From the NCBI RefSeq assembly GCF_036860675.1, contig NZ_JAYKGK010000011.1:43672-107671 (forward strand): a stretch of 64,000 bases of DNA, read 5' to 3'. Shown one piece after another: positions 1 through 9,005 of the stretch. The notes beneath the pieces are model-generated. The model was not told the origin of the DNA and searched no databases. It worked only from the letters and a program-made list of their open reading frames with translations. This stretch comes from Rosettibacter primus (GTDB taxonomy: Bacteria > Bacteroidota > Ignavibacteria > Ignavibacteriales > Melioribacteraceae). Numbering within the stretch: the stretch's first letter is position 1; the number at the start of each line of letters is the position of its first letter. The position numbers were made by a program, and so were the translations under genes.

Positions 1-930
1 ACAAATGAAACACTTTATGAATTACAAGAACTGCCAGAACACCTAATTGTTATTGGCGGAAGATATATTGCCTTAGAGAATGCGCAGTTGTTTGCACGAT
101 TAGGTTCTAAAGTTACCATTCTTCAAAGGTCTAATAGAATACTTCCCGACGAGATGCCGGATATTACTGAAACATTGAAAGAATATTTGGAAGAGGAGGG
201 AATAAAAATTAAAACGGGAGTAAAAATAAAATCAATTAATAAGAAAAATGGGAAAATTACAATTAACGCTTTTGTGAAAGATGAAGATGAGGTCATTGAA
301 GGCACACATATTTTTATAGCAACTGGTAGAAAAGGAAACACAAAAGGCTTAGGATTAGAAGAATTGGGAATTGAACTTCATAAAAATAGTTTTATCAAGA
401 CAAATGAATTTTTACAAACATCAATTCCAAATATTTATGCTGCGGGCGATGTTACTGGTGAATATTTGTTTGTCTATTCCGCAGCTTATGAAGGATCGCT
501 TGCCGTTCAAAATATGTTTGGAGAAAATCAAACTAAAAAGGATTATTCCGTTTTCCCCTGGGTTATTTTCACTGATCCACAAGTTGCAGGAGTTGGAATG
601 GATGAAAATTTAGCCTACGAAAATAAAATTGATTATGAAGTATCAACAATTCAGCTTAAAGATGTTCCTCGTTCTCTTGCGGCTCGCAACACAAAAGGAT
701 TTATAAAACTTATCCGCAATAAAGAAAATGATAAACTGATTGGTGCAAGAATCTTAGCTTCTGAAGGTTCTGAACTGCTGATGGAAATTTCTTTGGCAAT
801 CAAATATGGAATTACCGTAAAAGAGTTGAAGCAAATGTTTCATCCATATTTAACTTTGTCTGAAGGGATAAAATTGGCAGCAATTAGTTTCGAGAAAGAT
901 GTAAATAAACTTAGCTGCTGCGCTGTGTAA
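1..930 (+). CDS. merA: Mercuric(II) reductase, C-terminal part (5' end outside window)
   Basis: The frame is open from base 1, so the gene starts upstream of the window; only about 309 residues are visible. What is seen is the NAD(P)H-binding Rossmann stretch (VIGGRYIALENAQLFARLG), the FAD-binding segment ending in AAGDVTGEYLFVY, and the dimerisation domain. The protein ends in LSCCAV, the vicinal cysteine pair that in MerA hands Hg(II) to the active site of the partner subunit, and HPYLTLSEGIKLAA carries the conserved tyrosine near the metal site. These features separate it from dihydrolipoamide dehydrogenase, which lacks the terminal Cys pair. The enzyme reduces Hg(II) to volatile Hg(0) with NADPH in the cytoplasm. 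No merR, merT or merP is visible downstream; they could lie upstream. Confidence 0.87.
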   Translation, partial: TNETLYELQELPEHLIVIGGRYIALENAQLFARLGSKVTILQRSNRILPDEMPDITETLKEYLEEEGIKIKTGVKIKSINKKNGKITINAFVKDEDEVIEGTHIFIATGRKGNTKGLGLEELGIELHKNSFIKTNEFLQTSIPNIYAAGDVTGEYLFVYSAAYEGSLAVQNMFGENQTKKDYSVFPWVIFTDPQVAGVGMDENLAYENKIDYEVSTIQLKDVPRSLAARNTKGFIKLIRNKENDKLIGARILASEGSELLMEISLAIKYGITVKELKQMFHPYLTLSEGIKLAAISFEKDVNKLSCCAV

Positions 931-1621
931 AAGTGGTTAAGTTATATTAAAACCGTTAAGTAGAAGCTGAGATTCTTAGTGGTTTTCTGTGATATCCGGG
1001 GCTGTCTAAAAAAGTAATTTTTCAATTAAATAATCTGCGAAAATCAATTAAACCCTGCCTGCGCAGGCAGGTCTGTGTTGTCTGCGTGCTATTTTTTTAA
1101 AAAATATTACTTTTTAGACAACCCCGTTTGTGGCTCTCTGTGTAATTTATTTTTTCTACACGAAGAACCACTGAGTTTTTCACTGAGAACCTCAGAGTAT
1201 TTAATTAAAGATAAAGACTAAAAAATTACAATTATTATTAACCCAGTAAGAGGTAGAATTATTTATCCATCTGAAATTAAAAGTCTGAAGGAATGACATT
1301 ATTATTTTGTTTCTCGCAAAGGCGCCAAACCGCTAAATTTCTTTGCGGCTTTACGTAAAATAATTTAACCAAATACTCCACACTAAGGATTTCACAAAGT
1401 CACACAAAGTATAAATCTTTATGTCCCTTTGTGTTGAACTTTGCGTCCTTTGTGGTAAAACAATATTAAAAATTTGTAAAATATTTTTCTCTCTGCGTTT
1501 CCCCTAGTTATCTCTTTATACCAATTTTTTTAGTTTTTTTAGAACACTGATGACACTGATAAGACAAAATTTTCGCTGATTTTATTCTGCGGTCATCTGT
1601 CTAATCTGTGTTATATGTGTT
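931..1621. repeat. Gene-free block of nested palindromic repeats
   Basis: No coding frame is convincing here. The block is a run of imperfect inverted repeats. The first, about 967-1195, has arms resembling CTGAGATTCTTAGTGGTT and its complement. A second lies inside it: 998-1022 begins GGGGCTGTCTAAAAAAGTAA and 1101-1125 is its near complement, around an 18-bp perfect palindrome (CCTGCCTGCGCAGGCAGG, 1054-1071). Further copies of different families are at 1315-1356 (CGCAAAGGCG / TTTGCGGCTTTACG), 1392-1455 (CACAAAGTCACACAAAG / CTTTGTGTTGAACTTTGCG) and 1542-1622 (GAACACTGATGACACTGAT / its complement). The last runs into the stop codon of the pgl gene. Repeats of this look are scattered between genes in many Bacteroidota-related genomes; no transposase is present. 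Confidence 0.7.
1054..1071. repeat. 18-bp GC-rich perfect palindrome
   Basis: CCTGCCTGCGCAGGCAGG is fully self-complementary and much richer in GC than its surroundings. It sits at the centre of the inner inverted repeat (998-1125), so the transcript could fold into one long hairpin with this palindrome as the tip or as a branched arm. Confidence 0.8.
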
Positions 1622-2368
1622 CTATTGAATAAATGCCGGGTCAATTAATCGTGCAGCATTTTTATCAATCAGCCAGACTAATTTTTTTGAGATCGGATTT
1701 ACAAAATATGCAGGATAATTTTTTGCATTTTCTTTTTCATTAATTATTTCGAAAATCTTCTCTGCTTTATTTTCTCCGGTGATTAGAAATACAACTTTAT
1801 CTGCATTGTTAATAATTTTTCCTGTAATAGATATTCTTTTCTGTTTAGTAATTGGATGAACAGCGGTAACACAAAAATCTTCCGCATAAAACAGTTTTAG
1901 CTGGTCTGGAAAAATTGAAGCCGTGTGCCCGTCTTCACCCAGACCAAGAATAATTAAATCAAATGAGGGAATGCCGTTAACAATAGTCAAATTTTGTTTT
2001 AGAATTTCTGAATAACGTTTTGCTTCTATTTCTGGTTCTGATTCACCATATATTCTAAAAATATTTTTTTCAGGAATATTTATATGCTTTAAAAGATGTT
2101 CATAAGTCATTCGATAATTGCTTTCTTCGTTGTCTGGCGGTACGCATCGTTCGTCGCCCCAGAATAAGTGGATTCTACTCCAATCGATTTTATCAGAATA
2201 TTTTTCTGAAACAATACTAAATAATTTTTTTGGAGTAGTACCGCCAGAAAGTGCAATTGAATAAAAATGATTTGTTGGTAATTCTTTTAGTTTACTATTT
2301 ATAAAATTTACTGCGTTTTCTGCTGCTGAGTTTATTTCATCAAATATAATAATTTTGTCGTTTCTCAT
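1622..2368 (-). CDS. pgl: 6-phosphogluconolactonase (DevB/NagB-fold type)
   Basis: Hydrolyses 6-phosphoglucono-1,5-lactone to 6-phosphogluconate, the second step of the oxidative pentose phosphate pathway, in the cytoplasm. The 248-residue length is normal for the family. Diagnostic stretches are the phosphate-binding loop ALSGGTTPKKLF near residue 40, HLFWGDERCVPPDNEESNY around residues 87-105 and GLGEDGHTASIFP around residue 143. The start codon overlaps the stop of the upstream glucose-6-phosphate dehydrogenase gene by 4 bases, so the two are translationally coupled and supply consecutive steps. The 3' end abuts an inverted repeat whose right arm covers the stop codon. No gnd is visible in the window. 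Confidence 0.93.
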   Translation of the reverse strand: MRNDKIIIFDEINSAAENAVNFINSKLKELPTNHFYSIALSGGTTPKKLFSIVSEKYSDKIDWSRIHLFWGDERCVPPDNEESNYRMTYEHLLKHINIPEKNIFRIYGESEPEIEAKRYSEILKQNLTIVNGIPSFDLIILGLGEDGHTASIFPDQLKLFYAEDFCVTAVHPITKQKRISITGKIINNADKVVFLITGENKAEKIFEIINEKENAKNYPAYFVNPISKKLVWLIDKNAARLIDPAFIQ

Positions 2369-3894
2369 AATTCACAATATAAATTGCTGTTAGTTAAATT
2401 TCTGCAAGGAAACCGCCAGGAAACTTTTCCATCTTCAATTAATTTATCAGCTTCTTTTGGTCCCCATGTACCAGCTGGATAACCATACAAAGGAATTTCA
2501 TTATTATTTTGCCATGCCTCAAGAATTGGAGTAAGAAATTTCCATGTAGCAATTACTTCTTCAGTTCTTGCAAAAAGTGTGTTGTCCCCTTTTATTGTAT
2601 CATAAAGAAGTCTTTCGTATGCTTCCGGAATTCTTTGATGTGACAATTCAGAATATTTAAAATCAAGGTCAATATTTTGAACATTGAATCCCTGACCCGG
2701 TATTTTTATTCCAATTTCAAGAAGCATTCCTTCATCGGGCTGAATTCTTAGAATTAATTTATTGCATGCTTCCTGCAAATTATTTCTTGAAAAAAGGAAA
2801 TGAGGAGTTGGTTTAAAATGAATTACAACTTCGGTAACGCGGGTAGGAAGTCGTTTGCCAGTTCGAATATAAAAAGGAACTCCACCCCAACGCCAATTAT
2901 CAATAAAAAATTTTATTGCAACATAGGTTTCGGTCTTTGAATCTGGATTTATATTTTTTTCTTCTCTGTAACCTTTTACTTTTTCATTATTTATAATCGA
3001 CTCAGTGTATTGACCTCTGATTGCAATTTTAGAAACCTCATCTATTTTAATTGGGCGCAACGACTGAAATACTTTTAATATTTCATTTCGTATTGAAAGT
3101 GGTTCTAAAGATGATGGCGGTTCCATTGCAATTAATCCAACTATTTGTAAAAGATGATTTTGAACCATATCTCTTAATGCACCAATATTATCATAGTATC
3201 CACCACGATTTTCAACTCCAATATTTTCTGCAGATGTAATTTCAATGTGATGAATATAATTTCGATTCCACAGCGGTTCAAATATTCCATTTGAAAATCG
3301 AGTCACCAATAAATTTTGAACAGTCTCTTTACCAAGATAATGGTCGATTCGATAAATTTGCTCTTCTTCCCAATCTCTCAAAAGTAATTCTTTTAGTTGT
3401 AATGCTGATTGGAGGTCGTAACCAAATGGTTTTTCAATGATAAGCCTTTTCCAGCCATCATCTTCTTTATTCAATCCAACTTTTGCAAGATTTAATGGGA
3501 TTACATCATATAAATTTGGTGGAGTAGCCAAATAAAAAATTGTGTTGCCATTTATATCCTTTAACTTCCTTAATTCATTTAATTTTTCTTTTAAAATATT
3601 GTAAGAATTAAGTTCGTCATACTGAATTGTTTCATAAAAAAGATTTTTTACAAAATCACCAGCCTCTGATAAATCAGTAATATCACCATATTTTTTTATC
3701 GACTCGAGCATTAATTCTCTAAATTCATCAACATTTATTTTAGTTCTTGCTACTCCAAGTATGATAAATTTTTCTGGAAGTAATTTTTGAACATATAATG
3801 AATAAAGTGCTGGAATTAATTTCCTTTTTGTAAGGTCTCCCGACGCACCAAATATTACATATATATGATTTGTATTCATAAATCTTTCTTTCAT
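2365..3894 (-). CDS. zwf: Glucose-6-phosphate 1-dehydrogenase
   Basis: Oxidises glucose 6-phosphate to 6-phosphogluconolactone and produces NADPH. The NADP-binding motif IFGASGDLTKRKLIPALY lies close to the N-terminus. The active-site signature RIDHYLGKE, with the catalytic His and the substrate-binding Lys, lies in the middle, followed by the C-terminal domain with YIRTGKRLPTRVTEV. The length of about 509 residues fits the family. A second ATG five codons in (base 3879) follows a GAAAG stretch and may be the true start. It is first in a two-gene operon with pgl, overlapping it by 4 bases. The 220 bases upstream, up to the end of hemY, hold no gene and should contain the promoter. Confidence 0.95.
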   Translation of the reverse strand: MKERFMNTNHIYVIFGASGDLTKRKLIPALYSLYVQKLLPEKFIILGVARTKINVDEFRELMLESIKKYGDITDLSEAGDFVKNLFYETIQYDELNSYNILKEKLNELRKLKDINGNTIFYLATPPNLYDVIPLNLAKVGLNKEDDGWKRLIIEKPFGYDLQSALQLKELLLRDWEEEQIYRIDHYLGKETVQNLLVTRFSNGIFEPLWNRNYIHHIEITSAENIGVENRGGYYDNIGALRDMVQNHLLQIVGLIAMEPPSSLEPLSIRNEILKVFQSLRPIKIDEVSKIAIRGQYTESIINNEKVKGYREEKNINPDSKTETYVAIKFFIDNWRWGGVPFYIRTGKRLPTRVTEVVIHFKPTPHFLFSRNNLQEACNKLILRIQPDEGMLLEIGIKIPGQGFNVQNIDLDFKYSELSHQRIPEAYERLLYDTIKGDNTLFARTEEVIATWKFLTPILEAWQNNNEIPLYGYPAGTWGPKEADKLIEDGKVSWRFPCRNLTNSNLYCEL

Positions 3895-4115
3895 TTTTTT
3901 CTAAAACATAACATGGATATGATGCAGTTCAAAATTAAAAGTAACATTTAAGAATGAAAAATTAAGAAGTGACCTCTCAAAGATATTATCTTTTAATTTC
4001 ACAATTAAAATTGCTGCATAATTCATTATTTATATTACGGGATTAATAATTCTGAGATAATCTCATAATTCTTTTATTAATATGCAGATTACAAAATCAT
4101 TACAAAAATTTCTTT

Positions 4116-5486
4116 TCATCCTAAATTCTGAATTCTTAATTCTGAATTCTTAATGCAATCACCCACAGAAATTCCACCGCGATAATTGCCGCTTAATATT
4201 AAACCTGGATTTTCCTTTTCAAATTTTTCAAAATAATTTTCGTGTTCTATATAACCAATGTTGTATTGTGGAATTGCTTTTTCCCACAGCTTTTCTTTAA
4301 TTAAAATTGGGTCGGAATTAATATTCATAATTTCTTTGAACTCGATTAATACCAAATCAATTAATTTTTGTCTTTCCAGATTAAATAAATGAGGAGAGCG
4401 GGCACCTCCGATGAACAATGTAAAAGCAGCTTTATCTTCTTCACATCTATTCGGAAAAATGGCTGAACTCCATATTGCACCAAGAAAATGTTTTTGTTCT
4501 TTAGATGGAATTAAAAATCCAAAACCATCCAATGGTCTGCCTACAGCTTCTTTTTTAAAACCAAGATACAAAACCATTACTGGTGGATAATAAATTTCAT
4601 TCAGATGTTTAGATAGATTTGAATCAATCTCATTAAAAATCTTAGCAGCTATGTAAGCTGGAACTGTAGAAATAACAAAATCAGAAGTTAATTGATGTAA
4701 TTGGTCATCTTTTTCATAAAATACATTCCACCCTTCTAAATTCTTTTTTACACTTTGAACTTTGCAATCATATAAAATATTTGCTTCTAATTTTTTGGCA
4801 ATTGATTCTGGAAAAGACTGCATTCCATTAACAAAAGAAAACATCTTAGCACTTTGTTTAGATTGTTCAGCTCTTTGTTTTCTTTCTTTTGCACCTTTAA
4901 TCATTCCTTTGATTAGTCCACCATAAACTTCTTCCAATCGATATAATTTGGGGAAAGCAGATTTAACACTAAGTTTATTTGGGTCACCAGCAAAAACACC
5001 ACTTACAAATGGGTCGATTGCATAATCTAAAAATTCTTGTCCCAATCTTCTTCTAACAAATTCAGCAACACTTTGATAATAACCATCTTCAGATTTACCA
5101 ATAAATGGCTCAGCTATCAATCTGAATTTTCCTTTTGCAGAAAATAATTTTGATTTAATAAACAGAGGTGGATTCATCGGCAGCGGATGAAGTTCATTAT
5201 TGCGTAAAATGTATCGTTTGTTAGATGATTCATTTGCATAAACAAATTCATTTGATATTCCTACCTCCTCAACAAGTCGACGAATTAACGGAGTGGTTTC
5301 AAGTCCGCTATTTGGTCCATAATCTATTAAAAAATTATCTACAAATTCAGTCTGCATTGAACCGCCGGGTTCACTTCGAGCTTCCAGGATTTTTACATCA
5401 AAACCTTTTTTATAAAGCCAGTAAGCAGTTGCAAGTCCCGATATTCCAGCACCAAGTATGGTTATTTTCTTTTTCATATCGTTCAT
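4116..5486 (-). CDS. hemY: Protoporphyrinogen oxidase, HemY type
   Basis: FAD-dependent oxidation of protoporphyrinogen IX (or coproporphyrinogen III) with O2, a late step of haem synthesis. The FAD motif is ILGAGISGLATAYWLYKKG at residues 9-27, followed by the LEARSEPGG fingerprint. The C-terminal FAD contact is SGNYRGGISVGDCI. The length of 456 residues is usual. The last residues (NSELRIQNLG) are not family sequence. They are encoded by two tandem 14-bp repeats at 4125-4152, so the original stop appears to have been lost and the frame now reads through repeat DNA. A start three codons later is possible. The gene is separated from hemH by the peptidase gene but keeps the same orientation as the rest of the haem block. 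Confidence 0.9.
   Translation of the reverse strand: MNDMKKKITILGAGISGLATAYWLYKKGFDVKILEARSEPGGSMQTEFVDNFLIDYGPNSGLETTPLIRRLVEEVGISNEFVYANESSNKRYILRNNELHPLPMNPPLFIKSKLFSAKGKFRLIAEPFIGKSEDGYYQSVAEFVRRRLGQEFLDYAIDPFVSGVFAGDPNKLSVKSAFPKLYRLEEVYGGLIKGMIKGAKERKQRAEQSKQSAKMFSFVNGMQSFPESIAKKLEANILYDCKVQSVKKNLEGWNVFYEKDDQLHQLTSDFVISTVPAYIAAKIFNEIDSNLSKHLNEIYYPPVMVLYLGFKKEAVGRPLDGFGFLIPSKEQKHFLGAIWSSAIFPNRCEEDKAAFTLFIGGARSPHLFNLERQKLIDLVLIEFKEIMNINSDPILIKEKLWEKAIPQYNIGYIEHENYFEKFEKENPGLILSGNYRGGISVGDCIKNSELRIQNLG
4125..4152. repeat. Two tandem copies of a 14-bp unit
   Basis: The unit ATTCTGAATTCTTA occurs twice in a row and encodes the last residues of hemY on the minus strand. Units of this kind produce 'NSELRIQNSE'-like tails at gene ends in related genomes. 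Confidence 0.8.
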
Positions 5487-5550
5487 CCGTTAAAAGTGAA
5501 AAACTAAATATGAAATGTTGAAATAATTTTAAGTTCAACTCGCATTCTTT

Positions 5551-7653
5551 TCAGTTCAATCCTCTTCGTTTTAATAATGCATCAACTTTAGGTTCACGGC
5601 CTCTAAATTTTTTGTAAAGAATCATCGGGTCTTCAGTGCCGCCTTTTGAAAGAACATAATTTCTAAATGCTGTTGCTGTTTCTTTATCGAATAAATTTCC
5701 TTTTTCTTTGAAAGCTTCGAAAGCATCGGCATCAAGCACTGCAGCCCAGATGTAACTGTAATAACCAGCAGAATATCCTCCAACAATGTGAGCAAAGTTT
5801 GTCGTTTGATAGCGTGACTCAATTTCTGGAATTTTTCCAATTCTATCAAAACATTCTTTCTCAAAAGTTGGGACATCTCTTTCAATTGTGTCAGTAATAG
5901 TATGCCAGTCCATATCCAGGAATGATGCTGCAAGATATTCAACAGTTTCGAATCCTTGATTAAATAATTTTGAATTTTCGATTTTATCAATTAATTCTTG
6001 TGGAATTGTTGCACCTGTTTGATAATGTTTAGCATACATTTTTAATACTTCTGGTTCTAAAGCCCAGTTTTCCATAATTTGAGATGGCAGTTCAACAAAA
6101 TCTCTTGGCACCCATTTAGAGCCATGATAAACTGTATTAGAAAACAGTGAATGAAGTGCATGACCTAATTCATGAAACAAAGTATTAACCTCATCGATAC
6201 TCATCAATGCTGGTTTATCTGCCGTCGGTTTTGAAAAATTGCCAACATTGTAAACAATTGGAGTAACAAATTTTCCTTGGATATTTGATTGGCTTCTCAA
6301 ACTGCTTGACCATGCACCACTTCTTTTTCCATCCCGAGGGAAATAATCTGCATAAAAAATTCCAATATGTTTACCATTTTCTTCCTGAACTTCAAAAACT
6401 TTTACATCGGAGTGATAGACTTGAATATCATTTCTTTCTATAAATTTTATCCCATAAAGTTTAGATGCTACATCGAAAGCTCCTTTCAAAACATTTTCCA
6501 TCTTGAAATATGGCCGAAGCATTTCTTCATCAAGAGAATATTTTTGCTGTTTAACTTTTTCTGCATAATACCACCAATCCCATGGCTGAAGTTTGAAATT
6601 GCCGCCTTCTTTATCAATAATCTTTTGCATCTCTTCAACTTCCATTTTTGCTCTTTTGATTGCAGGTGCCCAAAGTTCATTTAAGAATTTATAAACATTT
6701 TGCGGGCTTTTTGCCATGTTTCTCTCAAGAACAAAATCTGCATGAGTTTTATAACCAAGCAAGTTTGCTTTTTTCACTCGAAGTGAAACTATTCTTGAAA
6801 TAATTTTCTTATTGTCATATTCATTGTTATTGTTGCCGCGATTTATATATGCTTTGAACAATTTTTCTCTTAATTCTCTTTTTGGTGAATATTGCAGAAA
6901 TGGTATCCAGCTAGGTTTTTGAAGCGTAAATACCCATTTCCCCGGATAACCTTTTTCATTTGCTAATTCAGAAGCATATTTAATTACGTTTTCTGGCAAT
7001 CCTATTAAATCATCTTTGTTATCAATTACTAAAGCTACAGCGTTCGTTTCCTTTAACAAATTTTCATTGAATTTAAGTGAAAGTACGGATAGTTCTTGAT
7101 TTATTTTTCTCAGTTGTTCTTTTTCTTGAGCATTCAGATTAGCACCGCTTCTTACAAAATCGATGTAATAGAATTCGAGTAATCTTTTTTGTTCATCTGT
7201 TAAATTCAATTGCTCTTTTTTATCATAGAGAGTTTTAATTCTTTGAAACAATTTTTCGTTAAGATAAATATCATCACGATGCTTTGAAAGCATTGGAGTT
7301 GTCTTGCGGGCAATTGCTTGAAGTTCATCATTCGTGTTTGCACCATTTAAGGCATTAAATACACTTGTGACTTTATCAAGCAATTCACCACTTAATTCCA
7401 GTGCTTCAATTGTATTTTCGAATGTTGGTTCATCATAATTATTAACAATTTTTTCTATTTCTTTCTCTTCGATTTTAATTGCCTCTTCAATTGCAGGAAG
7501 AAAATGTTCATTTTTAATTTCATTAAATGGAGGTGTTTGAAATGGTGTGTCCCAGGTTTTGAAAAATGGATTGTTCATAAGTTTACTCTCTTGTGCTTGT
7601 GAGAATGAAATTAATGTTAATAAAAATAGAATTAATATTAGTTTTGTTTTCAT
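5551..7653 (-). CDS. dcp: Peptidyl-dipeptidase Dcp-like M3 metallopeptidase, exported
   Basis: Zinc metallopeptidase of family M3 that cleaves short peptides. The zinc site FHELGHALH (HEXXH) lies in the C-terminal third, followed by the third-ligand segment LPSQIMENW. The HEXXH region, the conserved C-terminal AAVLDADAFEAF stretch and about 700 residues match Dcp/oligopeptidase A. The N-terminus MKTKLILILFLLTLISFSQAQ is a clear signal peptide, so the enzyme acts in the periplasm, as expected for peptide scavenging. The start at 7653 is preferred because it begins the signal peptide and has GGTGAT upstream; an in-frame ATG lies 12 bases earlier. It lies between hemY and hemH with no obvious functional link to haem synthesis. 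Confidence 0.9.
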   Translation of the reverse strand: MKTKLILILFLLTLISFSQAQESKLMNNPFFKTWDTPFQTPPFNEIKNEHFLPAIEEAIKIEEKEIEKIVNNYDEPTFENTIEALELSGELLDKVTSVFNALNGANTNDELQAIARKTTPMLSKHRDDIYLNEKLFQRIKTLYDKKEQLNLTDEQKRLLEFYYIDFVRSGANLNAQEKEQLRKINQELSVLSLKFNENLLKETNAVALVIDNKDDLIGLPENVIKYASELANEKGYPGKWVFTLQKPSWIPFLQYSPKRELREKLFKAYINRGNNNNEYDNKKIISRIVSLRVKKANLLGYKTHADFVLERNMAKSPQNVYKFLNELWAPAIKRAKMEVEEMQKIIDKEGGNFKLQPWDWWYYAEKVKQQKYSLDEEMLRPYFKMENVLKGAFDVASKLYGIKFIERNDIQVYHSDVKVFEVQEENGKHIGIFYADYFPRDGKRSGAWSSSLRSQSNIQGKFVTPIVYNVGNFSKPTADKPALMSIDEVNTLFHELGHALHSLFSNTVYHGSKWVPRDFVELPSQIMENWALEPEVLKMYAKHYQTGATIPQELIDKIENSKLFNQGFETVEYLAASFLDMDWHTITDTIERDVPTFEKECFDRIGKIPEIESRYQTTNFAHIVGGYSAGYYSYIWAAVLDADAFEAFKEKGNLFDKETATAFRNYVLSKGGTEDPMILYKKFRGREPKVDALLKRRGLN

Positions 7654-7665
7654 TGCTATCACCAA

Positions 7666-8033
7666 TAAATTTATTTTAAGAAAATATGGTCTTCGATAAA
7701 CTTAAAAATCAATTTTATCTAAATATAAAATAAGCAGAAACAATAAATTTATTTTGCAACACGTAGCGTAAGCTTAGAAAAATTCTACAGGATAAAAACA
7801 CAATAATATTCATAATGAATTTGCCTCTGGTGAATAAAGTATCTGGTTATTACTCTTTCTTAAACTCATAGCTCTAACTGTTAAACACGAGAGATTCTTC
7901 GTCGACCGCCATTTGGCGGTCTCCTCAAAATGACATAAAAGAATAATACAGTCATTCTGAATGAAGCAAAGAATCTGTTAACATATCAATAATAATTTTC
8001 AAAGAGATTCTCTATTCTATTCAGAATGATTTT
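7666..8033. other. Intergenic region with three copies of a palindromic repeat
   Basis: No gene is visible. From 7891 on there are three related repeats (listed separately) in alternating orientation, ending three bases before the hemH stop codon. The part at 7666-7890 is plain AT-rich DNA and should hold the dcp promoter. Confidence 0.6.
7891..8030. repeat. Three alternating copies of a GAGATTCTTCG...CAGAATGAC repeat
   Basis: Copy 1 (7891-7934) starts GAGATTCTTCG and ends CTCAAAATGAC. It carries GACCGCCATTTGGCGGTC at its centre (7904-7921, 8-bp arms, 2-base loop). Copy 2 (7951-7976, GTCATTCTGAATGAAGCAAAG...) is in the opposite orientation. Copy 3 (8003-8030, AGAGATTCTCTATTC...) is again forward. 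Copies 2 and 3 can pair with each other in RNA just downstream of the hemH stop codon, so they may also protect or terminate that transcript. Confidence 0.7.
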
Positions 8034-8990
8034 TTATTTTAATTCATTAATCACAATATCAGCAAGAGTATCAATAAATAACTCGGAATCATTTAAGCCT
8101 TTCATCACAAAGTAATTTTCTATTCCCACTTTTTCTGCTACATGTCTGTATTCAATATCAAGTTCAAATAAAGTTTCGATATGGTCAGAGACAAAACTAA
8201 TTGGAACAATCAATAAATTTCTATGTCCTTCTTTTGCTAAATCTTCAATCATCTGATCAGTTGCAGGTTCAAGCCATTTCATTGGTCCAACCTTACTTTG
8301 AAAACAAAGATGATGCGGATGAGAATAATTTCTGAATTTCATTACAGCTTCAACAGTTTCTTTAATTTGATGACTGTATGGGTCACCTTCTTTTACTAAA
8401 CTTACCGGTGTACCATGAGCACTGAAAACTATGTGAATTTTGTCTTTTGAAGATTCAGGAAACTTAATAATTGTTTCATCGATTCGTTGATTTATTGAAG
8501 CAATATATTTTTCGTTCAGATGATAATTTTTTATATAGATTAATTTATTCTTATCACCTTTGTAATGACGATTCCATTCATTGAAAGATGAGCCCGTAGT
8601 TGTAATTGAATAATGCGGATAAAGAGGAAGTAAAATTATTTTGGAGTAATTTTCTTTTTCAGCTTTCTCAACTATTTCTTTCGTAAACGGCTTCCAGTAT
8701 CTCATCGCTACATGGACATCAATAGCGGGATAAATTTTTCTCAATTTATCTTCAAGCATCGACCTTTGCAATTCAGTCCACTCACTTATAGGAGATTTAC
8801 CGCCGATTAATTTATATTCTTCAATTACTTTTGGTGCTCTGAAGTGTGAAATTAATTTTGCAAATAATTTTTGTCCAACTGGTATTTTGAAAATATCAGG
8901 GTCTTGAAAAAGATTATAAAGAAAAGGTTCAACCGCATCTAATGAATCAGGTCCACCAAGATTAAAAAGAATTACTGCTGTTTTTTCCAA
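8034..8990 (-). CDS. hemH: Ferrochelatase
   Basis: Inserts Fe(II) into the porphyrin ring, the last step of protohaem formation. The N-terminal LFNLGGPDSLDAVEPFL and the catalytic His in VFSAHGTPVSLV are typical. The Glu-containing segment SFVSDHIETLFELDIEY completes the metal path. With 318 residues it is normal length and has no C-terminal membrane anchor. It is separated from the upstream toxin-like gene by 15 bases, so it is probably cotranscribed with it or depends on read-through from hemN. Copies of a palindromic repeat lie immediately downstream. Confidence 0.95.
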   Translation of the reverse strand: MEKTAVILFNLGGPDSLDAVEPFLYNLFQDPDIFKIPVGQKLFAKLISHFRAPKVIEEYKLIGGKSPISEWTELQRSMLEDKLRKIYPAIDVHVAMRYWKPFTKEIVEKAEKENYSKIILLPLYPHYSITTTGSSFNEWNRHYKGDKNKLIYIKNYHLNEKYIASINQRIDETIIKFPESSKDKIHIVFSAHGTPVSLVKEGDPYSHQIKETVEAVMKFRNYSHPHHLCFQSKVGPMKWLEPATDQMIEDLAKEGHRNLLIVPISFVSDHIETLFELDIEYRHVAEKVGIENYFVMKGLNDSELFIDTLADIVINELK

Positions 8991-9005
8991 TTGATTTCCT
9001 TTCTT

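Noticed and set aside
931..1621. CRISPR array or insertion sequence
   Set aside because: The repeats are palindromic and unequal, with no regular spacing, and no transposase frame is present.
7666..8033. Small RNA or missing gene between dcp and hemH
   Set aside because: The structure there is explained by three copies of one repeat; no conserved RNA or coding frame was recognised.
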